From Latescibacteria bacterium UBA6620 (GTDB lineage Bacteria > Latescibacterota > UBA2968): a DNA stretch of 64,000 nucleotides. Within the stretch, counting starts at the first letter, position 1; the number at the start of each line of letters is the position of its first letter. A program made the translations under genes and the position numbers. The notes under the pieces were generated by a model, which was not told where the DNA came from, did no database searches, and saw only the letters and a program-made list of their open reading frames with translations. The stretch is from assembly GCA_002433075.1 (NCBI GenBank), contig DJHM01000048.1, positions 83,414 through 147,413 of the forward strand, written 5' to 3'. Below, one piece after another: positions 52,992 to 61,461 of the stretch.

Positions 52992-53672
52992 TCACGCGAT
53001 CACCTTGCCGCTATGGATTTGCATCGTTTCATCCGCCATGCCCGCGAAGTCGGGACTATGGGTGACGTAGATCAGGGTCCCGTTTTCCTCCCGGGCAAGA
53101 GACAGAATCAGTTCCATCACCATCCGGCCATTTTCATCATCCAAGTTTCCGGTAGGCTCGTCAGCCAGCAGAAGACGAGGTCTCTTCAGCAACGCCCTGC
53201 AGATGGCCACCCGCTGCATCTCACCACCCGACAGCTTCTGAACGCGATCCCTCGAGCGGTCCGCCATACCCACCCGTTCGAGCAATTCCATCACCCGCGG
53301 CTCGACGAGCCCGGGCGCATCGCCCGCGATCATCGAAGGAAGCGCAACATTGTCGTAGACCGACAGGTGTTGCATCAGGTAGAAAAACTGGAAGATGAGA
53401 CCGATCCGATTGCGTCGAAGGAGCGTCCGATCTCCTTCCGACAGGTCGGCCAGCAGCTGTCCGTCAATCGACACATCGCCTGACGTGGGGATGTCGATGC
53501 CCGCAGCCATGTGGAGGAGTGTCGATTTCCCACTCCCGCTGCGACCCACGATCGCCACCGTCTTGCCCGGTTCGATGACGAACGACACCTCATCGAGCGC
53601 GGCTAGACGATCGCCCCCATCCGTCTCGTAGACTTTGGAGACATTTCTGAATTCGAGTGCGTGTGTATTCAT
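52992..53672 (-). CDS. ABC transporter ATP-binding protein (LolD-like)
   Basis: 226 aa with a complete ATPase set: Walker A GRSGSGKST, Q-loop FQFFYLM, signature LSGGEMQRVAICRALL, Walker B RLLLADEPTGNLD and the switch His in YVTHSPDF. It heads the minus-strand operon with the FtsX-like permease (72 bases downstream) and the AttH/CrtC-like protein. Its ATG is at 53672. Confidence 0.95.
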   Translation of the reverse strand: MNTHALEFRNVSKVYETDGGDRLAALDEVSFVIEPGKTVAIVGRSGSGKSTLLHMAAGIDIPTSGDVSIDGQLLADLSEGDRTLLRRNRIGLIFQFFYLMQHLSVYDNVALPSMIAGDAPGLVEPRVMELLERVGMADRSRDRVQKLSGGEMQRVAICRALLKRPRLLLADEPTGNLDDENGRMVMELILSLAREENGTLIYVTHSPDFAGMADETMQIHSGKVIA

Positions 53673-53809
53673 AAGGCGGAAAGATTACCCAAATCGACAT
53701 AAGCGGTCAAACAGCCGGTCTTGGTCTAGTCACTTTCTGTCTGCATATTGGTGTTCGCCCCGGCAGGTCACTGCAGTGTGGGCTTCATCTGGTCTAGGGT
53801 AAACGAGAT

Positions 53810-54464
53810 CTGTTCGATGCCGAACCCGTAACAGAAGAGTTCCCCAAAGGTCCGAACATCGGCGAACACGTACCTGTGTTCGAATTACGCGATCAGCTAC
53901 GATACCGTAGAGACCCTCTCCGAGTTCGCGGCGGACCACGGCATCACCGACCACGTCGCTCGGGACTCAATCGCCTGGATGAGCCGGGAGGTCTTCCGCG
54001 TGGCGGACGCCACTCACGGGATCGCGCATCAGGTCGAATCGTCCGCTTACAAAGCCCGCGTTTATCTATCCGCAGATACCATCCAGCGAGGCCAGGTTCA
54101 CACCCTCACCCTGGAAATGACGATCAACGACGGTTTCCAGGCTCAGGGTGCACTCCTGCCCGAAGGTTACATTCCGTTGGCCGTGTCCGTCGAGGACGTC
54201 GAAGGCGTCACGGTAGATCCGGTCGACTATCCGCCCTCCACTCCCTACCGGATTGCGGGCCTGAATAACGATCTGAACGCCTACGTCGGAAACGTGACGG
54301 TCCAGGCAAGGGTGTTGCTCAACGTACGAGAGGATGTCACGTTGAAAGTCCATCTGCAATCGCAGGTCTACTCCCCGAGCATCACACGTTCGAAATTCCC
54401 CTCAATTGGTTACCGAATCCTTAGCCAAAGATCTGCTCACCTGAGGACTGGCACCCATGAATAA
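53810..54464 (+). pseudogene. Redoxin/AhpC-type protein with the catalytic core deleted
   Basis: The first fragment (frame through 53876) reads EEFPKGPNIGEHVPVFELRDQ, a classic redoxin N-terminus. At FELRDQ the other frame begins: NYAISYDTVETLSEFAADHGITDH, the post-Cys part of the same fold. The segment with the peroxidatic Cys (normally 'FRSADWCPYCK') is gone, deleted with a frame change. The rest (VYLSADTIQRGQVHTLTLEM ... LLNVREDVTLKVHLQSQVY) is an attached extracytoplasmic domain running to TAA at 54462-54464. It ends inside the ATG of the metallophosphoesterase. Confidence 0.7.
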
Positions 54465-55359
54465 ATTCGTATTTCTCACCGACACGCACTACTGGACGGA
54501 CGCACCGAAGGATTATGGAGCGCCCAAGATGCTGACCAAAGGGCGCGAGATTCACGACGCCATCCCACCGGCCGTCAACGCGCTCGATCCGGATTTCGTC
54601 GTCCACGGAGGCGACTTTCTATGTGGGGGCAGTTCTTTCGACCTGCCCACGGATATTTTCGAGCATTCCATCCGGGACGTGCGTGAAACCTTCGATCGAT
54701 TGTCCTCCCCCTTCTATCCCATACCCGGCAACCACGATTGCGACGCGCAGACCTGGAAATTCGATGCTTTCAACGCCGCATTCGACGTTCCCGACCTGCT
54801 GAGCGTCGATGAGGTGGCATCCGACCTCCGCATCGTTCGTGCGAACGTCTTTCTCGGCGACACGAAGGAATATGGATCGGGTGAGTGGACGGACGACCAC
54901 GACGCAAGGCTTCGTGAGATAGATGGCCAACTCACAGTTGCCGGGTTGCCTGCTCTGTTCTTCCTGCACACCTGGATCCTTCCGGACGCGCTCCCGGAGG
55001 AGGGAGCCGAAGGACGCGGATGCGTCAGCGGCTCACGACAACTCCTCGACACCATCTCTCAATGTCCTTCGATCGTCGCCGTGTTCACCGGTCATCGGCA
55101 CGTCAACCGTATCACCGCCTACCGGGATTTCCTCATCGTCGACACCGCCTGTCTGATCGGCTATCCCTTCGGTTTCCGCGAGGTGACCCTCTCCGATGAC
55201 GGTTGGTTCTCCACCACATTCCATCGTCTGGAGGTCCCCGACACCATGGCCGCCTACCGGGAGCGGGACGATGCCGGCGAGGACGCGGAGTGGGAAGGCC
55301 AGCCCCACGACTGCGACAGCGGAGTCCTTATCCCCCGGCTCCAGGAAATTCGAGGGTGA
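54457..55359 (+). CDS. Calcineurin-like metallophosphoesterase
   Basis: 300 aa. Metal-site motifs in order: FLTDTHYW (D-x-H), FVVHGGDFL (GGD), YPIPGNHDCD (GNHD), LFFLHTW (H) and VFTGHRHVNR (GHxH). All dinuclear-metal ligands are present, so it should be active on a phosphate ester or nucleotide; the substrate is unknown. Its ATG overlaps the end of the redoxin remnant. Twenty bases after its stop lies hyuA on the same strand. Confidence 0.9.
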   Translation: MNKFVFLTDTHYWTDAPKDYGAPKMLTKGREIHDAIPPAVNALDPDFVVHGGDFLCGGSSFDLPTDIFEHSIRDVRETFDRLSSPFYPIPGNHDCDAQTWKFDAFNAAFDVPDLLSVDEVASDLRIVRANVFLGDTKEYGSGEWTDDHDARLREIDGQLTVAGLPALFFLHTWILPDALPEEGAEGRGCVSGSRQLLDTISQCPSIVAVFTGHRHVNRITAYRDFLIVDTACLIGYPFGFREVTLSDDGWFSTTFHRLEVPDTMAAYRERDDAGEDAEWEGQPHDCDSGVLIPRLQEIRG

Positions 55360-55378
55360 AAGAACCCCGGGTAACGAC

Positions 55379-57406
55379 GTGAGGATCGGCATCGACATCG
55401 GTGGAACCTTTACCGACTTCGTTGCGATCGACGATTCCGGGTCAGTCTGGCTCCACAAAATCCCTTCCACACCGGAGGATTACGGCCTCGCTATTGAGCA
55501 GGGCCTGCGTTCCCTCTTCGCCGTGGCCAACGTGAAGGGGTCAGATGTCCGCGACATCGTCCACGGAACCACCGTCGCTGCCAACGCGATCCTGAGTGGA
55601 ACTCACGCCAGAACCGGCCTGATCACAACACAGGGGTTCCGCGATGTCCTGGAGATCGGACGACTCAGAACACCTCGCCTCTACGATCTCGATTGGGAGA
55701 AACCCACACCCGTCGTTCCTCGTCGTCGACGCGTTGTCGTACGCGAACGCATTCGAGCCGACGGGTCCATCGACACTCCGCTTGACCCTCAGAGTCTGGC
55801 TGACGCGATCGAAGTCCTGAAGGAACAGAAAGTGGAATCGATCGCCGTCTGCTTGTTGAACGCCTACGCCAACCCCGATCACGAACGCCACGTGGAAGCA
55901 TCGTTGTCCGCGCTCCAAGACGTCGACGTGACCCTCTCCCACCAGGTACTTCCCGAGATTCGCGAATTCGAGCGAACCAGTACGACCGTCGTCAACGCCG
56001 CCGTAATGCCACCCGTTCGGAAATACCTCACTGGCCTGACACGCCGTCTGACCGGGCTCGAAGTCGAAGCACCCGTACGAATCATGCAGTCGGGCGGAGG
56101 AATCACCGACACAGACACGGCCGCGGCTTTTCCCGTTCGCATCATTGAGTCCGGTCCCGCCGCGGGTGTCGTGGCGGCGGCTGCGCTCGGACGCCGAATC
56201 GGGGTGACTGACCTGATTGCCTTCGACATGGGAGGGACGACGGCCAAGGCGAGTCTGATCGAGGAGGGCAGTCTGTCCCGAGCATCGGACTTCGAGGTAG
56301 GTGGGGGTGTGTCGCACTCGACCCGTCTGATGAGCGGGGCGGGCTATCACATCCGGACGCCCTGCATCGATTTGTCCGAAGTCGGAGCGGGTGGGGGAAG
56401 CATCATCCGTGTCGACGCGGGTGGCGCCCTGCAGGTGGGACCCGAGAGCGCAGGAGCCGACCCGGGCCCGGTTTGCTACGGGCGCGGAGGCGAACTCCCC
56501 ACCATTACCGATGCATGTTTGGTTCTCGGCTACCTGGGAAAGGACGGACTGGCAAAGGGAACGGTCTCGCTCGATCCGGATGCGGCCAGAGCGGCCGTCG
56601 ATACGCAGATCGTCGCCAACAGCGATCTATCCGCAGAGGAAGCGTGTCACGGTGCGTGCCGTGTCGCCGCGGGCCGAATGGTGCGCGCCGTCCGGGCCGT
56701 CACCGCAGAGCGCGGTCGGGATCCGAGGGCCTACGACCTGCTGGCCGCCGGGGGCAGCGGACCCATGCACGCCGCCGTGATGGCTCGAGAACTTGGCGTA
56801 AGCCGTATCATCGTTCCTCCGTCACCCGGTGTCTTCAGTGCGTTCGGTCTCCTCGCTGCTCCCCTCCAGATCGATCTCGTACAGACGATGCTCGTGAGAC
56901 TGGAAGAGATCGCAACGGAAGACCTTCAACGAATCGTTCAGGACCTGACCGAACAGGCTCGCGAGCGTCTCCCAGAAGCGACCATCGACGCCACTGGAGA
57001 CATTCGCTACGCCGGGCAGTCCCACGAACTTCAGATCGCACTTCCTCTCGACGCCTCTCCGAACACCTTGCGGGCAATGTTTGAGGAAGAACACGAACGG
57101 ACCTACGGGCATCGCTCCGAGAAGGATCCGGTCGATCTCGTCTGTCTGAGAGTGCGCGCAACGATTAAGTCTGAGGAAGTATTCGGGAAGGCAAGTGGTG
57201 AGGATGCGACCGAAATACGATCCCGCCCCGCCTACTTCGGCCCGGAAGCGGGATGGGTTGAGACGCCCGTCATCAACCGCCCTGCACTCGGTGTGGAGAA
57301 CACGGATGGGCCGATGATCGTCGAGGAAGACGACGCGACAACGGTCGTTCCGCCCTGGGCGGCCGTCCATCGGGACCCTCAGGGGAACATCATTATCACG
57401 CTATAG
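55379..57406 (+). CDS. hyuA: Hydantoinase/oxoprolinase family subunit A
   Basis: ATP-dependent ring-opening of hydantoins, 5-oxoproline or acetone-like substrates. GTG start at 55379 gives 675 aa: RIGIDIGGTFTDFVAID (phosphate loop), VHGTTVAANAI, GFRDVLEIGR, and the second nucleotide motif IAFDMGGTTAKASLIE, then GAGGGSIIRVD and AAGGSGPMHAA. HyuA normally pairs with HyuB in one operon; here HyuB is on the other strand with a convergent stop, sharing a CTATAG with this gene. Confidence 0.93.
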   Translation: MRIGIDIGGTFTDFVAIDDSGSVWLHKIPSTPEDYGLAIEQGLRSLFAVANVKGSDVRDIVHGTTVAANAILSGTHARTGLITTQGFRDVLEIGRLRTPRLYDLDWEKPTPVVPRRRRVVVRERIRADGSIDTPLDPQSLADAIEVLKEQKVESIAVCLLNAYANPDHERHVEASLSALQDVDVTLSHQVLPEIREFERTSTTVVNAAVMPPVRKYLTGLTRRLTGLEVEAPVRIMQSGGGITDTDTAAAFPVRIIESGPAAGVVAAAALGRRIGVTDLIAFDMGGTTAKASLIEEGSLSRASDFEVGGGVSHSTRLMSGAGYHIRTPCIDLSEVGAGGGSIIRVDAGGALQVGPESAGADPGPVCYGRGGELPTITDACLVLGYLGKDGLAKGTVSLDPDAARAAVDTQIVANSDLSAEEACHGACRVAAGRMVRAVRAVTAERGRDPRAYDLLAAGGSGPMHAAVMARELGVSRIIVPPSPGVFSAFGLLAAPLQIDLVQTMLVRLEEIATEDLQRIVQDLTEQARERLPEATIDATGDIRYAGQSHELQIALPLDASPNTLRAMFEEEHERTYGHRSEKDPVDLVCLRVRATIKSEEVFGKASGEDATEIRSRPAYFGPEAGWVETPVINRPALGVENTDGPMIVEEDDATTVVPPWAAVHRDPQGNIIITL

Positions 57407-59122
57407 GGTCGCTCGAAGAGCCGCCGTCTCCGCTCTGTCAAGACGGTCTCCCTCGATCACAACACCGTAGTCACGCCTCGCAGCCTCGACAGAAACTTTC
57501 TCATCGATCACGTCCGTCAAGACCGCTTCGGGGTCGCGCTCCAACGGACTCCCGTGGCCCCCTGCGCCTGCAAGGGTGTGACGCAACACGTCCCCACGAC
57601 GAAGTTCGACCAGCGTCTTCGCGGGCAGAACACGCCCTTCGCCGTCTGGGTTCAGCACGTTGCTCGAGGCCGCTCCTTCTTGGCCGCCGTCCAGTCCGTA
57701 CGGACGAGAAGCATGCCGATCCGATCGAATCTGCAGCACGCCCTCACGCTCCGTAAACCGGTACTCTCGGACGATCCCCACACCTCCGCGGTGTTTCCCC
57801 GGCCCACCCGTGTCCGGCAGAAACCCATAATTCAGAATCTCCAGGGGATACTCTGCCTCGATCACCTCGGCAGGATTGTTCGAGAAATTCACGACGATGC
57901 TCGCACATCCGTCGATCCCATCCCGGTCCGGCCGTCCACCCCAGCCCGAGAACAGAAACTCGAGAAACACGAATGCGGACCGATCGTCCCGGTAACCTCC
58001 CACGCTGATCCCCGTATCCCCCCCGACCTCGCACGCCGGAATGCGATCGGGGGCCAGACCGGCCAGGGCCCCCATGATCACGTTCGCCAGACGGAACCCG
58101 GTCAGACCCCGCGCGGCCACCGGAGCCGGCAGAACCGGATTCACGAGTGACGCTTCAGGCGCGATCACGTCGATACATCTGAAGAATCCTGAATTCGTAG
58201 GCACATCGGGACTGATTAAACACCTCACGCACGCGTAGACCGCCGACTTAGTGAAGGACAGGGCTGAATTGATCGCTCCCTTCACCTGCGGCGCGGTCCC
58301 CCCGAAGTTCGCTTCCATCTGCGATCCATCCACCGTAATTGTCACCTGCATCGGAATCGGTCCTGGATCGATCCCGTCCCCGTCGATCTGGTCTTCGAAC
58401 GCGAACACGCCATCCGGCATTCGCTCCATCTCCGCCCGCGTCAATCGTTCCCCGTAATCGATCAGCGCACCAAACCCCTCACGCAGACCGTCCACACCGT
58501 ATCGGCTCGACAGAGCTTCGATCTCCCGCTGCGCGATCGTACAGGCCGACAGTTGCGCCCGCAGATCGCCGATCGCGTACTGCGGCACCCTCACGTTTCG
58601 CTCGATCACATCGAAAATGGCCTGAACCGGCTTGCCTTTCTCGTAGAGCCGGACTGGAGGAATTCTCAGACCTTCCTGGTAGATTTCCGTGCTGTCGCAG
58701 GCGTTTCCCCCCGCCACGCGCCCGCCAACGTCCGTGTGGTGAGCGATTGCAGCGGCGAAACACAGCAGGCTTCCCTCAACAAAGATCGGCTGGTAGGCGT
58801 AGATGTCTGGTAGATGCGTGCCCCCCTCGTAGGGATCGTTGAGAATGAACACGTCCCCGTCCGATATCTCATCCCGGTAGCGATCGAGAACCGCGGACAG
58901 CCCATCCGGCAGACTGCCCATATGGAGCGGGAGGCAGAGGCCCTGCGCGATGAGCGCTCCTTCGGTGTCCAACAGTCCGGTCGAGAAATCCATGGAGTTC
59001 TTCAGATTCGTCGAATAGGCGGTCCGAACGACCGTCAGAGCCATTTCGTCCACCATCGACTCGAGGGCGTTCTTGAATAACTCCAGTTCGATTGGCCCGA
59101 AGGGCGTTTCTGTGGATGACAT
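57401..59122 (-). CDS. hyuB: Hydantoinase/oxoprolinase family subunit B
   Basis: 573 aa from ATG 59120-59122 (GAGG seven bases upstream). Contains LIAQGLCLPLHMGSLP, NDPYEGGTHLPDI and AIAHHTDVGGRVAGG near the metal or substrate region, NPAEVIEAEYPLEILNY and GGGHRGG-type GGPGKHRGGVGIVREYRF, typical of HyuB/acetone carboxylase-like subunits. Convergent with hyuA: the two stops lie in the palindrome CTATAG (57401-57406), each gene ending Leu-stop. Confidence 0.93.
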   Translation of the reverse strand: MSSTETPFGPIELELFKNALESMVDEMALTVVRTAYSTNLKNSMDFSTGLLDTEGALIAQGLCLPLHMGSLPDGLSAVLDRYRDEISDGDVFILNDPYEGGTHLPDIYAYQPIFVEGSLLCFAAAIAHHTDVGGRVAGGNACDSTEIYQEGLRIPPVRLYEKGKPVQAIFDVIERNVRVPQYAIGDLRAQLSACTIAQREIEALSSRYGVDGLREGFGALIDYGERLTRAEMERMPDGVFAFEDQIDGDGIDPGPIPMQVTITVDGSQMEANFGGTAPQVKGAINSALSFTKSAVYACVRCLISPDVPTNSGFFRCIDVIAPEASLVNPVLPAPVAARGLTGFRLANVIMGALAGLAPDRIPACEVGGDTGISVGGYRDDRSAFVFLEFLFSGWGGRPDRDGIDGCASIVVNFSNNPAEVIEAEYPLEILNYGFLPDTGGPGKHRGGVGIVREYRFTEREGVLQIRSDRHASRPYGLDGGQEGAASSNVLNPDGEGRVLPAKTLVELRRGDVLRHTLAGAGGHGSPLERDPEAVLTDVIDEKVSVEAARRDYGVVIEGDRLDRAETAALRATL

Positions 59123-59249
59123 AGGAGAGCCTCTGTTTGGTGATGACGTACTTGCCAGCCTCGAATCAAGGTACGTGGAGCGCCACACATAGTCGAGCAT
59201 CGAAGAACGACCTGAGGGGTTGACACGACGAGAGAAACCCGCATCTTCA

Positions 59250-59292
59250 TTTTATATTCAATTAATTAATATTAAAGCATTGGAGCTCAAAA
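59250..59292. promoter_or_regulatory. AT-rich quasi-palindrome before marR, possible operator/promoter
   Basis: 59251-59276 reads TTTATATTC AATTAATT AATATTAAA, a nearly symmetric AT-rich block in an otherwise GC-rich sequence. It lies between divergent hyuB and marR, about 17 bases before the marR ATG (TTGGAG upstream). MarR proteins bind such palindromes and autoregulate. Confidence 0.5.
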
Positions 59293-59796
59293 ATGCCCAC
59301 GCATTATGATGGCACAGTGGCTGAGCGCAGGGCCTTAAGCACCTACATCACCCTGCTGCGCGCTGCGGAATCCGTTTCCGGAAGGCTCGTTGCCCTGGTA
59401 TCGAGCCAGACCGGACTCACCATTACCCAATTCGGCGTACTCGAAGCCCTGCTCGACCTTGGCCCGCAGTGCCAGAAAGACTTGGCCTCGAAGCAACTCA
59501 AGACCGGTGGAACCATCACGCTCGTCGTCGACAATCTCGAAAAACGCAAGCTCGTCCGGCGCGAGCGCAGCAAGACCGATCGCCGGATCATCAACGTTCA
59601 CCTCACCACCTCGGGTCGACGGTTGATCGACGACTACTTTCCACGACACGCCAGGGCCATCACCCACGAGCTGGGCGTCCTCTCCGCAGCGGAACAGGAG
59701 CAGCTTGGCGCTCTCACACGAAAGCTCGGTCGGCAGGAAGGCCGGTCTCAGGTCGGCGAATATCCCGACGCGTGCTATGAAATGGAAACCGCATGA
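59293..59796 (+). CDS. MarR-family transcriptional regulator
   Basis: 167 aa winged helix-turn-helix. Core: GLTITQFGVLEALLDLG, CQKDLASKQLKTGGTITLVV and DNLEKRKLVRRERSKTDRR (wing), then INVHLTTSGRRLI. Expected to bind the AT-rich palindrome upstream and to respond to an aromatic or oxidative signal. Its TGA overlaps the pirin ATG (ATGA). The downstream pirin and flavin reductase remnant fit an oxidative-stress operon. Confidence 0.92.
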   Translation: MPTHYDGTVAERRALSTYITLLRAAESVSGRLVALVSSQTGLTITQFGVLEALLDLGPQCQKDLASKQLKTGGTITLVVDNLEKRKLVRRERSKTDRRIINVHLTTSGRRLIDDYFPRHARAITHELGVLSAAEQEQLGALTRKLGRQEGRSQVGEYPDACYEMETA

Positions 59797-60698
59797 AAAA
59801 GCTCAAGTCCATACGAAAATCCCCCGAGCTCCACAGGGTTGGAAACGGATTCCCCGTCCGCTCGATCCTGTCGCCTCAGGATCCGCCGGCGGAGAACAGT
59901 CCGTTTCTTCTGCTCGACTATGCAGAGTCTTACGAATTCGAACCGTCCGCAAACCCCCGGGGTGTCGGCGAACATCCGCATCGCGGTTTCGAAACCGTGA
60001 CCATCGCCTGTCAGGGCACGATCGACCATCGGGATTCAGCCGGAAACGCTGGTTCCATCGGTCCCGGTGACGTTCAGTGGATGACAGCCGCGTCCGGTGT
60101 CGTTCAAGAAGAACTGCACGGCGCCGATTTCACACGCGAAGGCGGGACGTTCGAAATGATTCAGCTGTGGGTGAACTTACCCGCAGAGGCAAAGATGTCG
60201 GCCCCACGATATCAGGAGTTGCTCAAAGAGCAGATCCCCGTCATCGACCTTTCGGGCGGCGACGGGATCCTCAGAGTCATCGCCGGAGAAGCGTTCGGTG
60301 AAACCGGTCCCGCTCAGACGGTCACCCCCATGAATCTCTGGGATCTAACCCTTTCGGCAGGAGGGGAGACCACCCTCACGCTGCCGGAGAACACGAATAC
60401 TCTCGTGTTGGGACTGGAGGGTGCGATCCGTCTCAACGAACGCGAACGTCTGGTGCAGGGTGAGCTCGCCCGATTCATAGGAGAAGGAGAGACACTCTCC
60501 CTGTCCGCAGCCGAGCCCGCTCGAGCGCTCGTACTGAACGGTGCACCAATCGAGGAACCCGTCGTTGCGCACGGCCCCTTCGTCATGAACACAAGCGACG
60601 AGATCCGGGAAGCCCTGCTCGACTACCAGGCCGGCAAGATGGGACATCTCGTACAGATGTTCCCAGACCGAGAACTCGATCGCGGAGGTGCTGAATGA
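59793..60698 (+). CDS. Pirin-family protein
   Basis: 301-aa bicupin. HPHRGFETVTIACQGTIDHRD contains the metal-binding His-x-His and Glu of the first cupin, MTAASGVVQEELHG the following ligand, and the C-terminal cupin carries VLGLEGAIRLNERE. Related proteins have quercetin dioxygenase activity or act as regulators. Translation is coupled to marR by a four-base overlap and to the flavin reductase remnant by another ATGA. Confidence 0.92.
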   Translation: MKKLKSIRKSPELHRVGNGFPVRSILSPQDPPAENSPFLLLDYAESYEFEPSANPRGVGEHPHRGFETVTIACQGTIDHRDSAGNAGSIGPGDVQWMTAASGVVQEELHGADFTREGGTFEMIQLWVNLPAEAKMSAPRYQELLKEQIPVIDLSGGDGILRVIAGEAFGETGPAQTVTPMNLWDLTLSAGGETTLTLPENTNTLVLGLEGAIRLNERERLVQGELARFIGEGETLSLSAAEPARALVLNGAPIEEPVVAHGPFVMNTSDEIREALLDYQAGKMGHLVQMFPDRELDRGGAE

Positions 60699-60961
60699 AC
60701 ACTGATGTCAACATCCCCATCGTCACCATTCGTGGCAGCGTGCGGCCGGTCAAATCGGCGCCATCAAGTCCCTCGAACATCTTCAGGGGATCTGCGTTCA
60801 CGTCGGGGCCCTCGTGCTACCCGCCTCTGCCTCTGGCTGTCGCGACGTATTCGACGAAGAAGGACGTGCGACCAATCTGACCGACTACATTCACGAGTAT
60901 GTCATCCCCGGTCTTTGTATGGAGGAGATGATCCGCCACGAAAAGGGCGGTGTTATGAATG
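60695..60961 (+). pseudogene. NADPH-dependent FMN reductase, deleted and frameshifted
   Basis: Starts MNTDVNIPIVTIRGSVRP, a flavodoxin-fold FMN reductase N-terminus, overlapping the pirin stop (ATGA). Directly after RGSVRP the flavodoxin core is missing and the C-terminal part is found in another frame: GAIKSLEHLQGICVHVGALV, LPASASGCRDVFDEEGR, LTDYIHEYV. So an internal deletion of over 80 residues with a frame change has removed the FMN-binding segment. The last operon member is therefore non-functional. Confidence 0.7.
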
Positions 60962-61030
60962 TGTTCCTCGACGTGAGGTCGTGGCGCTCCACGACATTTC
61001 TCGCTTCATTGACGTCTTGGTTCTCACGAA

Positions 61031-61101
61031 AGGGTCACGGCCCACCTTCGCCCAACGCTTCGGCGAGGTTATACATGCCGTGACCTTGGGCCTTTTCTGT
61101 T
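61031..61101 (+). promoter_or_regulatory. Structured, switch-like RNA element upstream of a cupin gene
   Basis: GGTCACGGC (61033-61041) pairs perfectly with GCCGTGACC (61077-61085). Inside is a second hairpin (CCT-T-CGCC / GGCG-AGG). The left arm overlaps GGCCCA (61039-61044), which can instead pair with TGGGCC (61088-61093) followed by TTTTCTGTT. The two pairings exclude each other, as in a transcription attenuator. The element ends about 12 bases before the cupin TTG. No known riboswitch class was recognised. Confidence 0.45.
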
Positions 61102-61113
61102 GGATGGATCCTT

Positions 61114-61461
61114 TTGAAGTACACGCGTCTTTACACGGGTGACGACAACCAGTCGCATTTTGAAGATTGCGAGATCCCGGTTGCTGAGAATCCCGTCGGG
61201 CGTCTCTCCGAGAAAACGACGGCCACCGGCATTCTCTTCCGCGAAAACGATCCCAGTTACGATCTCGACTGGCATCCAGCGCCGGCGCGACAGTTTGTGA
61301 TCATGCTGGAGGGTCTCGTCGAGATCGAGGTCGGCAGTGGCGAGAAGCGAATCTTCAAACCCGGCGACATTCTCCTCGCCGAAGACACGACCGGCCAGGG
61401 TCATCGCTCCCGAATTCCCGATGGGAAATCCCGGCGTTCGATCTTCGTCACCCTCGACTGA
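61114..61461 (+). CDS. Small cupin protein
   Basis: 115 aa from TTG 61114. Single cupin barrel: WHPAPARQFVIMLEGLVEIEV and FKPGDILLAEDTTGQGHRS; the first motif has His then Gln in place of the second His, with a Glu ligand still available. Its TGA overlaps the next ATG (TGATG), so it is coupled to the Gfo/Idh gene. A structured element lies just upstream. Function unknown, probably sugar related. Confidence 0.85.
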   Translation: MKYTRLYTGDDNQSHFEDCEIPVAENPVGRLSEKTTATGILFRENDPSYDLDWHPAPARQFVIMLEGLVEIEVGSGEKRIFKPGDILLAEDTTGQGHRSRIPDGKSRRSIFVTLD

